This document shows positions 55,298 to 62,558 of a DNA stretch of 64,000 nt, piece by piece (the stretch's first letter is position 1; every line of letters begins with the position of its first letter). The position numbers and the translations under genes are program-made. The notes beneath the pieces are model-generated. The model did not search any database, was not told the DNA's origin, and saw only the letters and a program-made list of their open reading frames with translations. The stretch comes from an uncultured Erythrobacter sp. (GTDB taxonomy: Bacteria; Pseudomonadota; Alphaproteobacteria; Sphingomonadales; Sphingomonadaceae), in the NCBI GenBank assembly GCA_947498065.1, contig CANMIS010000005.1, positions 186,001-250,000 of the forward strand, read 5' to 3'.

Positions 55298-56056
55298 ATG
55301 AGCGCTGATCTCTCTTTGCCGGCCAAGCCGCGCCAGGCCGCGATTGGTCTTGCCTTGGCCGCTGCGATCGCTGGCGGCTGGCTGGGTCTGCATGCTTACG
55401 GCATGTTTGTGTTTGAGCTGACGTGGTCGAACTGGCCAATCGCGCTCGCATTGGCGGCGGTGCAATGCTGGCTGTCCGTTGGCGTTTTCATCATTAGCCA
55501 TGATGCGATGCACGGCACATTGGCGCCGGGGCATAAGCGCGTAAACTCGGCTGTCGGAGCGGTGCTTCTGGCCCTTTATGCAGGCTTTGCCTGGCGGCGG
55601 ATGCGCGATGCCCATTTTGAGCATCACAAGCTGGCAGGGCGCGAGGGCGACCCCGATTTTGACGAGCATCATCCGACCAGTTTCCTGCGTTGGTATTGGA
55701 CGTTTTTCACCCGCTATTTCAGCTGGCAGTCCCTAGTATTTGTGCACACAGTCGTGGCGATCTATTCGTTTGTGATCGATATTCCATTCATGCAGATATT
55801 TCTGCTTTATGGCCTGCCCGCGCTCGCGTCTTCGCTTCAGCTTTTCTATTTTGGGACCTACCGGCCGCATCGCCACGGTGCAGGCGCGTTTCCCGATGAT
55901 CACAATGCGCGCAGCGACCATTTCGGTACGTTGGCGAGCCTCGCCAGCTGTTTTCATTTCGGCTATCATCTGGAGCATCACCGCCGCCCGGATGTGCCAT
56001 GGTGGGCGTTGCCGATTGCGAAGCGGGCGGGAATTGGTGCAGGAGCGACCGCATGA
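55298..56056 (+). CDS. crtW: Beta-carotene ketolase CrtW
   Basis: A 252-residue membrane di-iron ketolase of the fatty-acid-desaturase-like CrtW family. Histidine motifs HDAMHG (near residue 69), HFEHHKLAG (near 108) and HLEHHRRPDVPWW near the C-terminus are conserved. The start at 55298 gives MSADLSLPAK; the frame is open to 55187 but upstream sequence is junk-like. It adds 4-keto groups to beta-rings. The stop overlaps the crtZ start by 4 bp. Confidence 0.9.
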   Translation: MSADLSLPAKPRQAAIGLALAAAIAGGWLGLHAYGMFVFELTWSNWPIALALAAVQCWLSVGVFIISHDAMHGTLAPGHKRVNSAVGAVLLALYAGFAWRRMRDAHFEHHKLAGREGDPDFDEHHPTSFLRWYWTFFTRYFSWQSLVFVHTVVAIYSFVIDIPFMQIFLLYGLPALASSLQLFYFGTYRPHRHGAGAFPDDHNARSDHFGTLASLASCFHFGYHLEHHRRPDVPWWALPIAKRAGIGAGATA

Positions 56057-56553
56057 GCTGGTTCGAAGTTGTCCTGGTTGTGATGGCCGCGCTGGTCGGC
56101 ATGGAGCTGTTCGCGTGGTACGCGCACAAATACATCATGCACGGTTGGGGCTGGGCATGGCACCGCGACCACCACGAACCGCATGACAATGCGCTGGAAA
56201 AGAACGATCTGTTTGCGGTCGTGTTCGGCACGATCAACGCCGCGATGTATATCTATGGCTCACTCTATTGGGACGCGTTGTGGTGGTTTGCCGTCGGCAT
56301 CACCCTTTACGGCGTGATCTACACGCTGGTGCATGACGGCCTGGTCCACCAACGCTATTTCAAATGGGTCCCCAAGAAAGGCTATGCCAAACGGCTGGTG
56401 CAGGCGCACAAGCTGCACCATGCGACCATCGGCAAGGAAGGCGGTGTCAGCTTTGGCTTCGTCTTTGCGCGCGATCCGGCGAAGCTAAAGGCGGAACTGA
56501 AAGAGCAAAAGGCCGCTGGGATCGCAGTGGTGCGGGACAGCGCCGGGGCCTGA
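56053..56553 (+). CDS. crtZ: Beta-carotene hydroxylase CrtZ
   Basis: A 166-residue di-iron beta-carotene 3-hydroxylase. It has the motifs HKYIMHG, HRDHHEPHD, HDGLVHQRY and HKLHHATIG, in order, between membrane helices. ATG 56053 overlaps the crtW stop, so the ketolase and hydroxylase are made together and could give astaxanthin-type or zeaxanthin-derived xanthophylls. The charged C-terminal tail is family-typical. Confidence 0.92.
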   Translation: MSWFEVVLVVMAALVGMELFAWYAHKYIMHGWGWAWHRDHHEPHDNALEKNDLFAVVFGTINAAMYIYGSLYWDALWWFAVGITLYGVIYTLVHDGLVHQRYFKWVPKKGYAKRLVQAHKLHHATIGKEGGVSFGFVFARDPAKLKAELKEQKAAGIAVVRDSAGA

Positions 56554-56556
56554 AGC

Positions 56557-56964
56557 TTACGCCGCAGCCAATCTCGCTGCGTGTTCCTGAACCAGAGCGA
56601 TCATATTGGGCACGCCCTGCGTCCGGTTGGACGATAGCTGGCTCTTCAAATCAAATGGGGCCAGCGCCTCGGCGACGTCCATGCCCGCAACTTCGCTCGC
56701 CGGTTTGTCCTGCACAGCGGCGATCACCAGAGCGACGATACCTTTGGTAATCGCGGCATTGCTGTCCGCGAGGAAGTGTAGCGTCTCTGTCTGCTCCGTT
56801 GGATAAACCCACACCGCCGCCGAGCATCCGCGCACCAATGTCGCGTCCGTCTTTAGCGCATCGGGCATGTCATCGAGCTCGCGGCCAAGCTCGATCAGCA
56901 AGCGGTAACGCTCGTCGCCTTCAAGGAATTCATATTCTTCGAGAATGTCAGAAAGAGTTCGCAT
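56557..56964 (-). CDS. sufE: Cysteine desulfurase activator SufE
   Basis: A 135-residue SufE-type sulfur acceptor. The active Cys is Cys47 in LVRGCSAAVWV, and the region SQLSSNRTQGVPNMIALVQEHA is typical of the C-terminus. It accepts persulfide from SufS and passes it to the Suf assembly complex. It meets crtZ tail to tail with a 3-bp gap. No other suf genes are near. Confidence 0.92.
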   Translation of the reverse strand: MRTLSDILEEYEFLEGDERYRLLIELGRELDDMPDALKTDATLVRGCSAAVWVYPTEQTETLHFLADSNAAITKGIVALVIAAVQDKPASEVAGMDVAEALAPFDLKSQLSSNRTQGVPNMIALVQEHAARLAAA

Positions 56965-57009
56965 GAGCCGCTATTTAGGGTCGCTCGCGCCCATGTCTAT
57001 CGCTGATCT

Positions 57010-58278
57010 CTATTCTGGCTTTTTCAGCAGGCGTTTTTTCGCCGATTGTACGAAGGAATAGATTCCTACGACCACCGGGATCACCAAGATACCCAGCACC
57101 AGATCCTTGTCGAACATCGGCAATACCGATTTTACGCCCACCAGCGCGTAGCTGATGATGGCGAGCGCGTAGTAGCTGGCGGCGACGATCGAGAGGCCTT
57201 CGACCAATTGCTGAAGGCGCAATTGCATGCCCGCGTTCCGGTCCATCGAGCGCAGCAGCTGAGCGTTCTGGTTCTCGATCCGCGTTTCAATTCGCGCGCG
57301 CAGCAAAGTCGCCAGCTGACCGGCGCGCTCTGCAAGCTCTCCCTGGCGCTTTGTCACAGCGGCGCAAAAGCGCACTGCCGGGGCAAAGCGGCGCTGCGTG
57401 AAATAATTGAGCGAAGCAAAGCCCTCTATCCGGCGGGTCTCAAGCTCGCGCAGCCGCTCTGAGACGAGGCTGCCATAGGCCGCTGTGGCGCTCATTCGGA
57501 AGCTCGCCTCTGTAATGCCTGCGTTGAGGTCCACCGACAGCTCGGAGATTTCGCGCATCAGCGCGTCATCCGTGTCTGCGCCTTCGGCAATGCGGTGAGC
57601 AAGCTTGGTCAGCTGCTCTTCGGCCTGGTTCAGGCTGGGCCAGATTTTCTGAGCGACTGGCAGGCCGAGCAGCGCGCGATTGCGATAATTGCCCAGCTCT
57701 TGCAGGCGCTGAACCAAGCGGGTGAGATCGGCAGGCTGCGTTCCGTTGGAGGCGATTACGATTGCGCCAAAGCCATCGGGTTTCACGCGGAAGTCGGACC
57801 AGATGCGTGCCGATTTGCCAATGTGGCAAGACACGAGCTCATGCATTTCAAACCCGGTCTTGGTGACGACAGCGGCGGCCTCTTTCTCTTTATCGACCAC
57901 CAGCCCGCGGGTCGCGCGCAGCACCGCGCCGGGCAGGCTCTCCACCCAATCAATCGCGGCTGCGATATCGGCATGATCTCTGGGCTTTAGGAATTCGTCC
58001 GGTTTGCATTTCTCAACGAACAGGCTGATCGTGGTGCCTTCGCTGTGGCGCTCCCACGTGAAACCGATCCGCTCGCTTAGCCGGCCAGAGCGGTGGGTGG
58101 TGTTGCCAGAGCCGTTCAGCGAGCCAAATCGCGCTTCAATAGCGGCATATTCCGCATCGCGCTCATCCGGCTCAACCAGAACCACCCATTGCATGTAGAG
58201 ACACGGTACGCACAGCATCTCCCACCGGCGAAGATGCATTTCCTTGACGACTTGGGTGCGAAGTTCGTGTTGGCGCAT
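57010..58278 (-). CDS. DUF3422-family membrane protein
   Basis: A 422-residue protein of the DUF3422 family. The N-terminal two-thirds are soluble and helical (for example MHELVSCHIGKSARIWSDFRVKPDGFGAI); two transmembrane helices lie near residues 360-405 (VAASYYALAIISYALVGV and LVLGILVIPVVVGIYSFV), followed by a short Lys/Arg tail. Such proteins are thought to be membrane-anchored, of unknown function. It is transcribed leftward, upstream of sufE. Confidence 0.82.
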   Translation of the reverse strand: MRQHELRTQVVKEMHLRRWEMLCVPCLYMQWVVLVEPDERDAEYAAIEARFGSLNGSGNTTHRSGRLSERIGFTWERHSEGTTISLFVEKCKPDEFLKPRDHADIAAAIDWVESLPGAVLRATRGLVVDKEKEAAAVVTKTGFEMHELVSCHIGKSARIWSDFRVKPDGFGAIVIASNGTQPADLTRLVQRLQELGNYRNRALLGLPVAQKIWPSLNQAEEQLTKLAHRIAEGADTDDALMREISELSVDLNAGITEASFRMSATAAYGSLVSERLRELETRRIEGFASLNYFTQRRFAPAVRFCAAVTKRQGELAERAGQLATLLRARIETRIENQNAQLLRSMDRNAGMQLRLQQLVEGLSIVAASYYALAIISYALVGVKSVLPMFDKDLVLGILVIPVVVGIYSFVQSAKKRLLKKPE

Positions 58279-58388
58279 AGTGTCCTTACGGTTGGACTAC
58301 ATGCTGGGTTCCCTAGGGTATTCTAAGGCTTAGCGCAAATTGAGGGGATTTGCTTAAAGCGCGCGCGGACGTGGCTGGGGGAGGGAGC

Positions 58389-58652
58389 TTAGAGCTCCAC
58401 TCCGTTTGCAATCGCCTCAAGTTTCTTGATGCGCTCTTTAAGGTCAGCCATTTCAATCCGCGCCGCGCCGATGGAGGCATTGCCTTCCACTTCGCGCGGG
58501 CCCGTGCCCAGCTGCTCGAGCTGATCGAGCTCAGAGCGTTTCAGCTCCAGCCATCCCTGCCAGCCTTTCAGCAGGGCAAAGGCGACCACGCAAAGACCCA
58601 CAAGGCAGGCTCCGGCAATGACGAGGTAGGGGTCGAAAACTGCATCGATCAT
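58389..58652 (-). CDS. PspB-like small membrane protein A (last in the psp array)
   Basis: An 87-residue protein with one N-terminal transmembrane helix (about residues 10-29), a Trp-bearing juxtamembrane segment (KGWQGWLELKRSELDQLEQL) and a C-terminal coiled coil ending LKERIKKLEAIANGVEL. That ending is a weak version of the block seen in the other six array members (ERVxVLERI). It overlaps the next upstream gene by 4 bp. It is the least conserved paralogue, and its relation to PspB is an inference. Confidence 0.62.
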   Translation of the reverse strand: MIDAVFDPYLVIAGACLVGLCVVAFALLKGWQGWLELKRSELDQLEQLGTGPREVEGNASIGAARIEMADLKERIKKLEAIANGVEL

Positions 58653-58942
58653 TCGCTCATATCCTCCGTAGTCTTAGTGCGCGGCTTATTCTCGCTCAGG
58701 CGCAGGTTTTCAATTTCATGGGCCAGTTGCTGGGTTTTCTTGGCATCTGGCGTGTTTTCATCGGTGACAATGCGTTCTAGCACTTGAACCCGCTCGCGCA
58801 GTTCGTCGCGCTCACGCTGAGCCTCGAGCAAGGCATCGCGGTCTTCGCTGTCGATCTCGACATGGCGGTTGTGCTGCTTGTTAAACTGCAACACGCCCCA
58901 AACCATGATTGCGACGATGGCGATCAGGACCCAGCCGCCCAT
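58649..58942 (-). CDS. PspB-like small membrane protein B
   Basis: A 97-residue protein. The N-terminal helix (VLIAIVAIMVWGVLQF) is followed by a charged linker and the paralogue block LRERVQVLERIVTDENTP, then a coiled-coil tail. The block resembles the C-terminal RIQALESILD region of E. coli PspB. Start and stop overlap the neighbours (one base upstream, 4 bp downstream), so it is co-translated with the array. Confidence 0.68.
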   Translation of the reverse strand: MGGWVLIAIVAIMVWGVLQFNKQHNRHVEIDSEDRDALLEAQRERDELRERVQVLERIVTDENTPDAKKTQQLAHEIENLRLSENKPRTKTTEDMSE

Positions 58943-59211
58943 TACGCATTCTCCTGCTTGCTGGGCGCGCTGCGCAGCTTTTCAATCTCAAGCTCAAGAT
59001 CCTTTGAGCGATCGGTTGCGATCCGTTCGAGAACGCGCACGCGCTCTTCCAGATCGGCTTTTGAAGGCGAGGGCGCGTTCGTTTCCTGGTCGATCTGACC
59101 ACGCTTCGCGCGCAGCTTGGTAAGCAGGGCAAACCCGCCCGCACCCGCTGCCAGAGCCAATGCTCCGATCTGGAGCGCGTCAAATACCAAAGCCGTGTCA
59201 GCGCCAAACAT
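58942..59211 (-). CDS. PspB-like small membrane protein C
   Basis: An 89-residue protein with an alanine/glycine-rich transmembrane helix (about residues 10-30), a basic juxtamembrane stretch and the block LEERVRVLERIATDRSKDL followed by EIEKLRSAPS. Start and stop share a single base with both neighbours, an arrangement that favours reinitiation by the same ribosome. It is clearly related to members E, F and G by the block. Confidence 0.7.
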   Translation of the reverse strand: MFGADTALVFDALQIGALALAAGAGGFALLTKLRAKRGQIDQETNAPSPSKADLEERVRVLERIATDRSKDLELEIEKLRSAPSKQENA

Positions 59212-59570
59212 TATGCGTTGCCTTTGTCCGTGCGGTCTTCGAGTGCGCGCTCCCGCAGAGCGTCAATTTCGCTGCCCAGGGCATATCCGCCATCGGTCAC
59301 GATCCGCTCAACGTTGACGAGGCGGTCTTTGACTGCGCCCAGCTCAGCGCGCAGTTCGGCATTTTCCTGGGTCAACAGGCTGATGCGCTGCTTGGCCTCT
59401 TCGCCGGTTCCTGGCTTTAGGCTTTGGCCCCACATCCCCTCCAATGGGTAGCCATGCTTGATCTTCAGACGGGTCGTGTGGATCCAGCCAAACACTCCAG
59501 CCGCGCCGATCGCAAGGCCTGCGCCAATCACCCAAGGGAGGTGGGGGACAATAATCGCTGCTGCATCCAT
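59211..59570 (-). CDS. PspB-like small membrane protein D
   Basis: A 119-residue protein. After one transmembrane helix (VIGAGLAIGAAGVFGWI) it has the sequence KHGYPLEGMWGQS, which also occurs in paralogue F as KHGYELEDEWGGK, then a coiled coil and the block VKDRLVNVERIVTDGGYAL with EIDALRERA. This shared linker shows D and F derive from one ancestor. It is separated from member E by only 4 bp. Confidence 0.7.
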   Translation of the reverse strand: MDAAAIIVPHLPWVIGAGLAIGAAGVFGWIHTTRLKIKHGYPLEGMWGQSLKPGTGEEAKQRISLLTQENAELRAELGAVKDRLVNVERIVTDGGYALGSEIDALRERALEDRTDKGNA

Positions 59571-59574
59571 GGTC

Positions 59575-59886
59575 TTAGGCTTTCGTGTTTGTGTTCATAT
59601 TGAGCGGCACGCCATTGTCGCGGGCCGTCATGCTTGGCGCATCTCGCAGCGCCTCAATTTCCTCAGACAGAGTGTATCCTCGGTCCGTAATGATCCGTTC
59701 GAGCACGCGAACTCTGTCTTCCAGAGCCGACTTTTCAGTCGCGATCTTTGCTGTCTGATTGGCTCCGCTTTCCTTAGCGAGCGCAATCCGCAAAGAGTTG
59801 ATCTTGTGCCGCACCGCGTAGAATCCTCCGCCAAGAACAGCAGAGATCGGAACCGCGACGAGCAAGAACTCAAACAGATCGCCCAT
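59575..59886 (-). CDS. PspB-like small membrane protein E
   Basis: A 103-residue protein with one helix (FLLVAVPISAVLGGGFYAV), a basic juxtamembrane run, the block LEDRVRVLERIITDRGYTL with EEIEALRDAPS, and a tail with DNGVPLNMNTN. The GVPLN tail is shared with F and G, which points to recent duplication. It overlaps F by one base. Confidence 0.72.
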   Translation of the reverse strand: MGDLFEFLLVAVPISAVLGGGFYAVRHKINSLRIALAKESGANQTAKIATEKSALEDRVRVLERIITDRGYTLSEEIEALRDAPSMTARDNGVPLNMNTNTKA

Positions 59887-60233
59887 CAGGCTTTCTCCTG
59901 CGACTTGATATTGAGCGGAACGCCGCTGTCGCTAGTGGTTTTGCTGGGCGCATCGCGCAGCGCCTCGATTTCGTCAGACAGGGTGTAGCCGCGGTCGGTC
60001 ACGATCTTTTCGAGCACGATCATGCGATCTTGCATCATATCCAGCTTCTCATTGAGCTCGCTGTTTTCAGCGCGCAGACGCTTGGTCTCAGCGGTGTCAG
60101 CCTTTTTCGACTTGCCGCCCCATTCGTCCTCTAGCTCATAGCCATGCTTTGCGCGGATCCAATTGTTGATGACCCAGCCAACGGTAGAGATGGCGATGAT
60201 CGCAATAACAAATCCAGGCCCACCCCAGTCCAT
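59886..60233 (-). CDS. PspB-like small membrane protein F
   Basis: A 115-residue protein. The helix (FVIAIIAISTVGWVINNWI) is followed by KHGYELEDEWGGK, a coiled coil and the block MIVLEKIVTDRGYTLSDEIE with ALRDAPS and a tail DSGVPLNIKS. It combines the D-type linker with the E/G-type tail, so it is a link between the two halves of the family. It shares one base with each neighbour. Confidence 0.72.
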   Translation of the reverse strand: MDWGGPGFVIAIIAISTVGWVINNWIRAKHGYELEDEWGGKSKKADTAETKRLRAENSELNEKLDMMQDRMIVLEKIVTDRGYTLSDEIEALRDAPSKTTSDSGVPLNIKSQEKA

Positions 60234-60544
60234 TATACTTTCTCCTGATTGCTCACATTCAGCGGCACGCCGCTATCGGATTGTTCGACGTCACGCACAT
60301 CGCGCAGCGCCTCGATTTGGGTGGCCACATCATAGCCGCGGTCGGTCACAATGCGCTCCAGCACTTGGACGCGGTCTTCCAGTTTTTGCACCTGGCTTGA
60401 ATATTGCGCGGCCTTTTCGGCGGTGTTTTCAGCGGTGGCCTCGACCTGCAGTTTCGCAACCTTTTCTTTGTGCTTCGTCCAAATGGCGAAGAAAGGAATG
60501 CTGAGAGCCAAAAGCGGTATCATCAGCGCCATTTCACCTTCCAT
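60233..60544 (-). CDS. PspB-like small membrane protein G (first after pspC)
   Basis: A 103-residue protein with a hydrophobic N-terminus (MALMIPLLALSIPFFAIWT), a charged coiled coil, the block LEDRVQVLERIVTDRGYDV with QIEALRDVRD, and the tail DSGVPLNVSN. A strong GGGGAGGA ribosome binding site precedes the ATG at 60544. It follows pspC by 26 bp and begins the run of seven array members downstream of pspC. Confidence 0.72.
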   Translation of the reverse strand: MEGEMALMIPLLALSIPFFAIWTKHKEKVAKLQVEATAENTAEKAAQYSSQVQKLEDRVQVLERIVTDRGYDVATQIEALRDVRDVEQSDSGVPLNVSNQEKV

Positions 60545-60570
60545 ATTTCAGTCCTCCCCTTGAGCTGCGC

Positions 60571-60951
60571 TTAGCGCAGGCTCTCGATTTCAGCCGTCAG
60601 GCTGGTGTTGCTGGTGACGTAGTGCGTCTCGACAGCGGCGAGGCGGCGATCAACATCGCGGAATTTGGCGCGGATTTCGCGGGCGGTCCGCTTCGGGCTT
60701 TGTCGCACGCCCTGCCAGTACTTCTGCTCTTCCTGGTCAACATAGAGATGTGGCGGCTTCTTGTTCAGCAACAATCCGGCAATGAAATAACCTGGGATTG
60801 TTACGCCGGCCAAACCAGCAAGGGTCAACGCCACGAAGCCGATCCGAACCCAGAAGACATTTGTCCCGGTGTAATCTGCAATCCCTGAGCAGACGCCCAT
60901 CAGCTTTGCATTGTGCTTATCGCGATAGAGAGTTGTGCGGGGGGAGTTCAC
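60571..60951 (-). CDS. pspC: PspC-domain envelope stress protein with PspB-like tail
   Basis: A 126-residue protein. The PspC domain is at residues 5-70 (LYRDKHNAKLMGVCSGIADYTG, then a hydrophobic helix FWVRIGFVALTLAGLAGV). The extra C-terminal part ends RRLAAVETHYVTSNTSLTAE and IESLR, which lines up with the array block VLERIVTDRGYTLSDEIEALR. In enterobacteria, PspC and PspB sense membrane stress and release PspF from PspA. It overlaps pspB by 4 bp. Confidence 0.88.
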   Translation of the reverse strand: MNSPRTTLYRDKHNAKLMGVCSGIADYTGTNVFWVRIGFVALTLAGLAGVTIPGYFIAGLLLNKKPPHLYVDQEEQKYWQGVRQSPKRTAREIRAKFRDVDRRLAAVETHYVTSNTSLTAEIESLR

Positions 60952-61244
60952 TGCGGGGTTCCTTTCTTCTCAGCCATCATGCGATCAAGTTCGCGGAGTT
61001 GCTGGTTGTCAGTTTCTTGATTGTGGAGCAGGCGCTTGGGTTCAAAGGTAGCATCATCTGTTGCAACTAGGCGCTCAACCGTGTCCATCCGCTCATCCAA
61101 GCGTTTGGCGAGGGAATACAATTCTTCGAGCAGAACTTCGTCGTCAGTCGTGATGGTCGCCGCTGTTTTCCACTTCGTTACATAGTGCAGGATGACCCAT
61201 GGAAGCCCGATAAAAATGGCTGGAATAACGATGATTTCTTCCAT
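60948..61244 (-). CDS. pspB: PspB-like envelope stress membrane protein
   Basis: A 98-residue protein in the canonical pspB position between pspA and pspC. One helix (IVIPAIFIGLPWVILHYV) precedes a juxtamembrane Lys/Trp segment and a coiled coil with LDERMDTVERLVATDDATF, clearly the same block as the downstream array members and like E. coli PspB. Its long polar tail exceeds the usual PspB length (about 75). It is coupled to pspC and lies 5 bp after pspA. Confidence 0.82.
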   Translation of the reverse strand: MEEIIVIPAIFIGLPWVILHYVTKWKTAATITTDDEVLLEELYSLAKRLDERMDTVERLVATDDATFEPKRLLHNQETDNQQLRELDRMMAEKKGTPQ

Positions 61245-61249
61245 CGGTC

Positions 61250-61939
61250 TTAGCTCCCTTTCTTGGCGCTATCTTTGCCAAGCGCTTTCTTCATTTGTTC
61301 AAGTTCATCGTCGATCGCGTCCGCTCCTTCGAGCGCGGCGATCTCATCGGATAGCGATGGTGTACCGTTCTGATCAGCAATGCTCAGCGCCTCTGCGCGG
61401 CCTTCAGCGTAATCAACGCGGCGCTCCATCTGATCGAATTTCGACAGCGCCTCGTCAGTGCGTTCGCTGCTCATCAGCGTGCGCAGTTTCACGCGGTTCT
61501 CCGCGCTTTCAAGGCGGGCGGCGATTTGCGTCTGGCGGCTGCGCGCCTCCCGCAGGCGATGCTGCAGCTTTTGAATGTCTTCCTCATAAGCGCGCAAGGC
61601 ATCATCGAGCACGCCGATCTCTGCGCGCAATTGGCCGCCCATATCGGCTGCCTTTTTCTTTTCTACCAAAGCCGCGCGGGCCAGGTCTTCGCGATCTTTC
61701 GACAGCGCCAGTTGAGCTTTCTCGCCCCAATCCGCCTCAAGCCGCTCCAGCTTAATGACGTGGCGGTTCATTTCTTTCTGATCCGCAATGGTGCGCGCCG
61801 CGCTTGCCCGCACTTCGACCAATGTCTCCTCCATTTCGAGGATGATCATACGGATCATCTTTGACGGGTCATCCGCCTGATCCAGCATGTCATTAAAATT
61901 GGCTGCGATGATATCGCGGGTGCGGCTGAAAATGCCCAT
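61250..61939 (-). CDS. pspA: Phage shock protein A
   Basis: A 229-residue PspA/IM30 coiled-coil protein, starting MGIFSRTRDIIAANFNDMLD, the classic N-terminal amphipathic helix. Long helical segments follow, and the C-terminus has PSLSDEIAALEGAD. It binds stressed inner membrane and inhibits PspF in the resting state. ATG 61939 has a GGAG site. The frame is open upstream to 62227 and would add a 96-residue Pro/Asp-rich part; that ATG overlaps the stop of the preceding small gene, so a longer form is possible. Confidence 0.92.
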   Translation of the reverse strand: MGIFSRTRDIIAANFNDMLDQADDPSKMIRMIILEMEETLVEVRASAARTIADQKEMNRHVIKLERLEADWGEKAQLALSKDREDLARAALVEKKKAADMGGQLRAEIGVLDDALRAYEEDIQKLQHRLREARSRQTQIAARLESAENRVKLRTLMSSERTDEALSKFDQMERRVDYAEGRAEALSIADQNGTPSLSDEIAALEGADAIDDELEQMKKALGKDSAKKGS

Positions 61940-62223
61940 GAAGGCTACTCCATCTAAAAACGAATTGTCGCGTTTGGTTGACGCGCTCGTATTGTTGTCT
62001 GTCCCGTATGTTTGCCCAGTGTCGGGCCCTGTGCGCAAGCGCTGAATCTCAGCATCAAGTCGTGATACCCGATTGCCGGGCGGAATTTCACCCAATTTTG
62101 GCGAAGCGGGGTGGGCCGGAGTGTCGCTCGCAGGTGCCAAGGCATCTGCAGGGGTATCCGCATTGGGGGGACTGCCAATGTCGTTTGAGCGCTCCGGCCC
62201 TAGAGAAGACTTGCTTGGGCGGT

Positions 62224-62382
62224 TCATGCGATTTCGATCAAATGCGTGCTGGCATAAGGCGCAGCGGCCATCAAAGGATCAGCCTGCATCTGCGTGGACA
62301 GCGCGATCAGCGCGGTCATTGCGGCGATGCTTGCAAGCGCTGCTTGGCCCAATTTGCTCTGGAAGAAGCTGCGGTTGTACAT
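62224..62382 (-). CDS. Small membrane peptide leading the psp operon
   Basis: A 52-residue protein starting MYNRSFFQSKLGQAALASIA with one helix and a short tail (PLMAAAPYASTHLIEIA). The ATG at 62382 has an AAGGAAACG site; the longer frame to 62436 starts upstream of the predicted sigma-54 transcription start and is rejected. Its stop overlaps the possible extended pspA start (ATGA). I do not recognise a family; it is the first gene of the psp operon. Confidence 0.65.
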   Translation of the reverse strand: MYNRSFFQSKLGQAALASIAAMTALIALSTQMQADPLMAAAPYASTHLIEIA

Positions 62383-62441
62383 GAGATCGTTTCCTTCGGT
62401 CTGTGTCGTTTGTGACTGGGTCACGGTGTTGTTCACGTAAT

Positions 62442-62457
62442 AGCAAGCGGTGTGCCA
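62442..62457 (-). promoter_or_regulatory. Sigma-54 promoter of the psp operon
   Basis: On the leftward strand the sequence reads TGGCAC-ACCGC-TTGCT, matching the sigma-54 consensus (TGGCAC-N5-TTGCW) exactly. GG and GC are 10 bases apart. A start near 62431 is expected, about 49 bases before the first ATG (62382). The divergent neighbour is pspF, and psp promoters of enterobacteria are sigma-54-dependent and PspF-activated. Confidence 0.9.
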
Positions 62458-62558
62458 AAGTGTGTAAGCCGCTGATATATAATTGAATTAAGCGAATCCC
62501 AAAATTTGTTAATGGTGACTATTGCCAATCATTGGGAATTTTCACTATACGTTGGCAC

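Noticed and set aside
58389..62457. Prophage or toxin-antitoxin interpretation of the small-gene array
   Set aside because: No integrase, phage structural or toxin-like gene is present; all members share one fold and lie in a psp operon, so duplication within a stress locus is the simpler reading.
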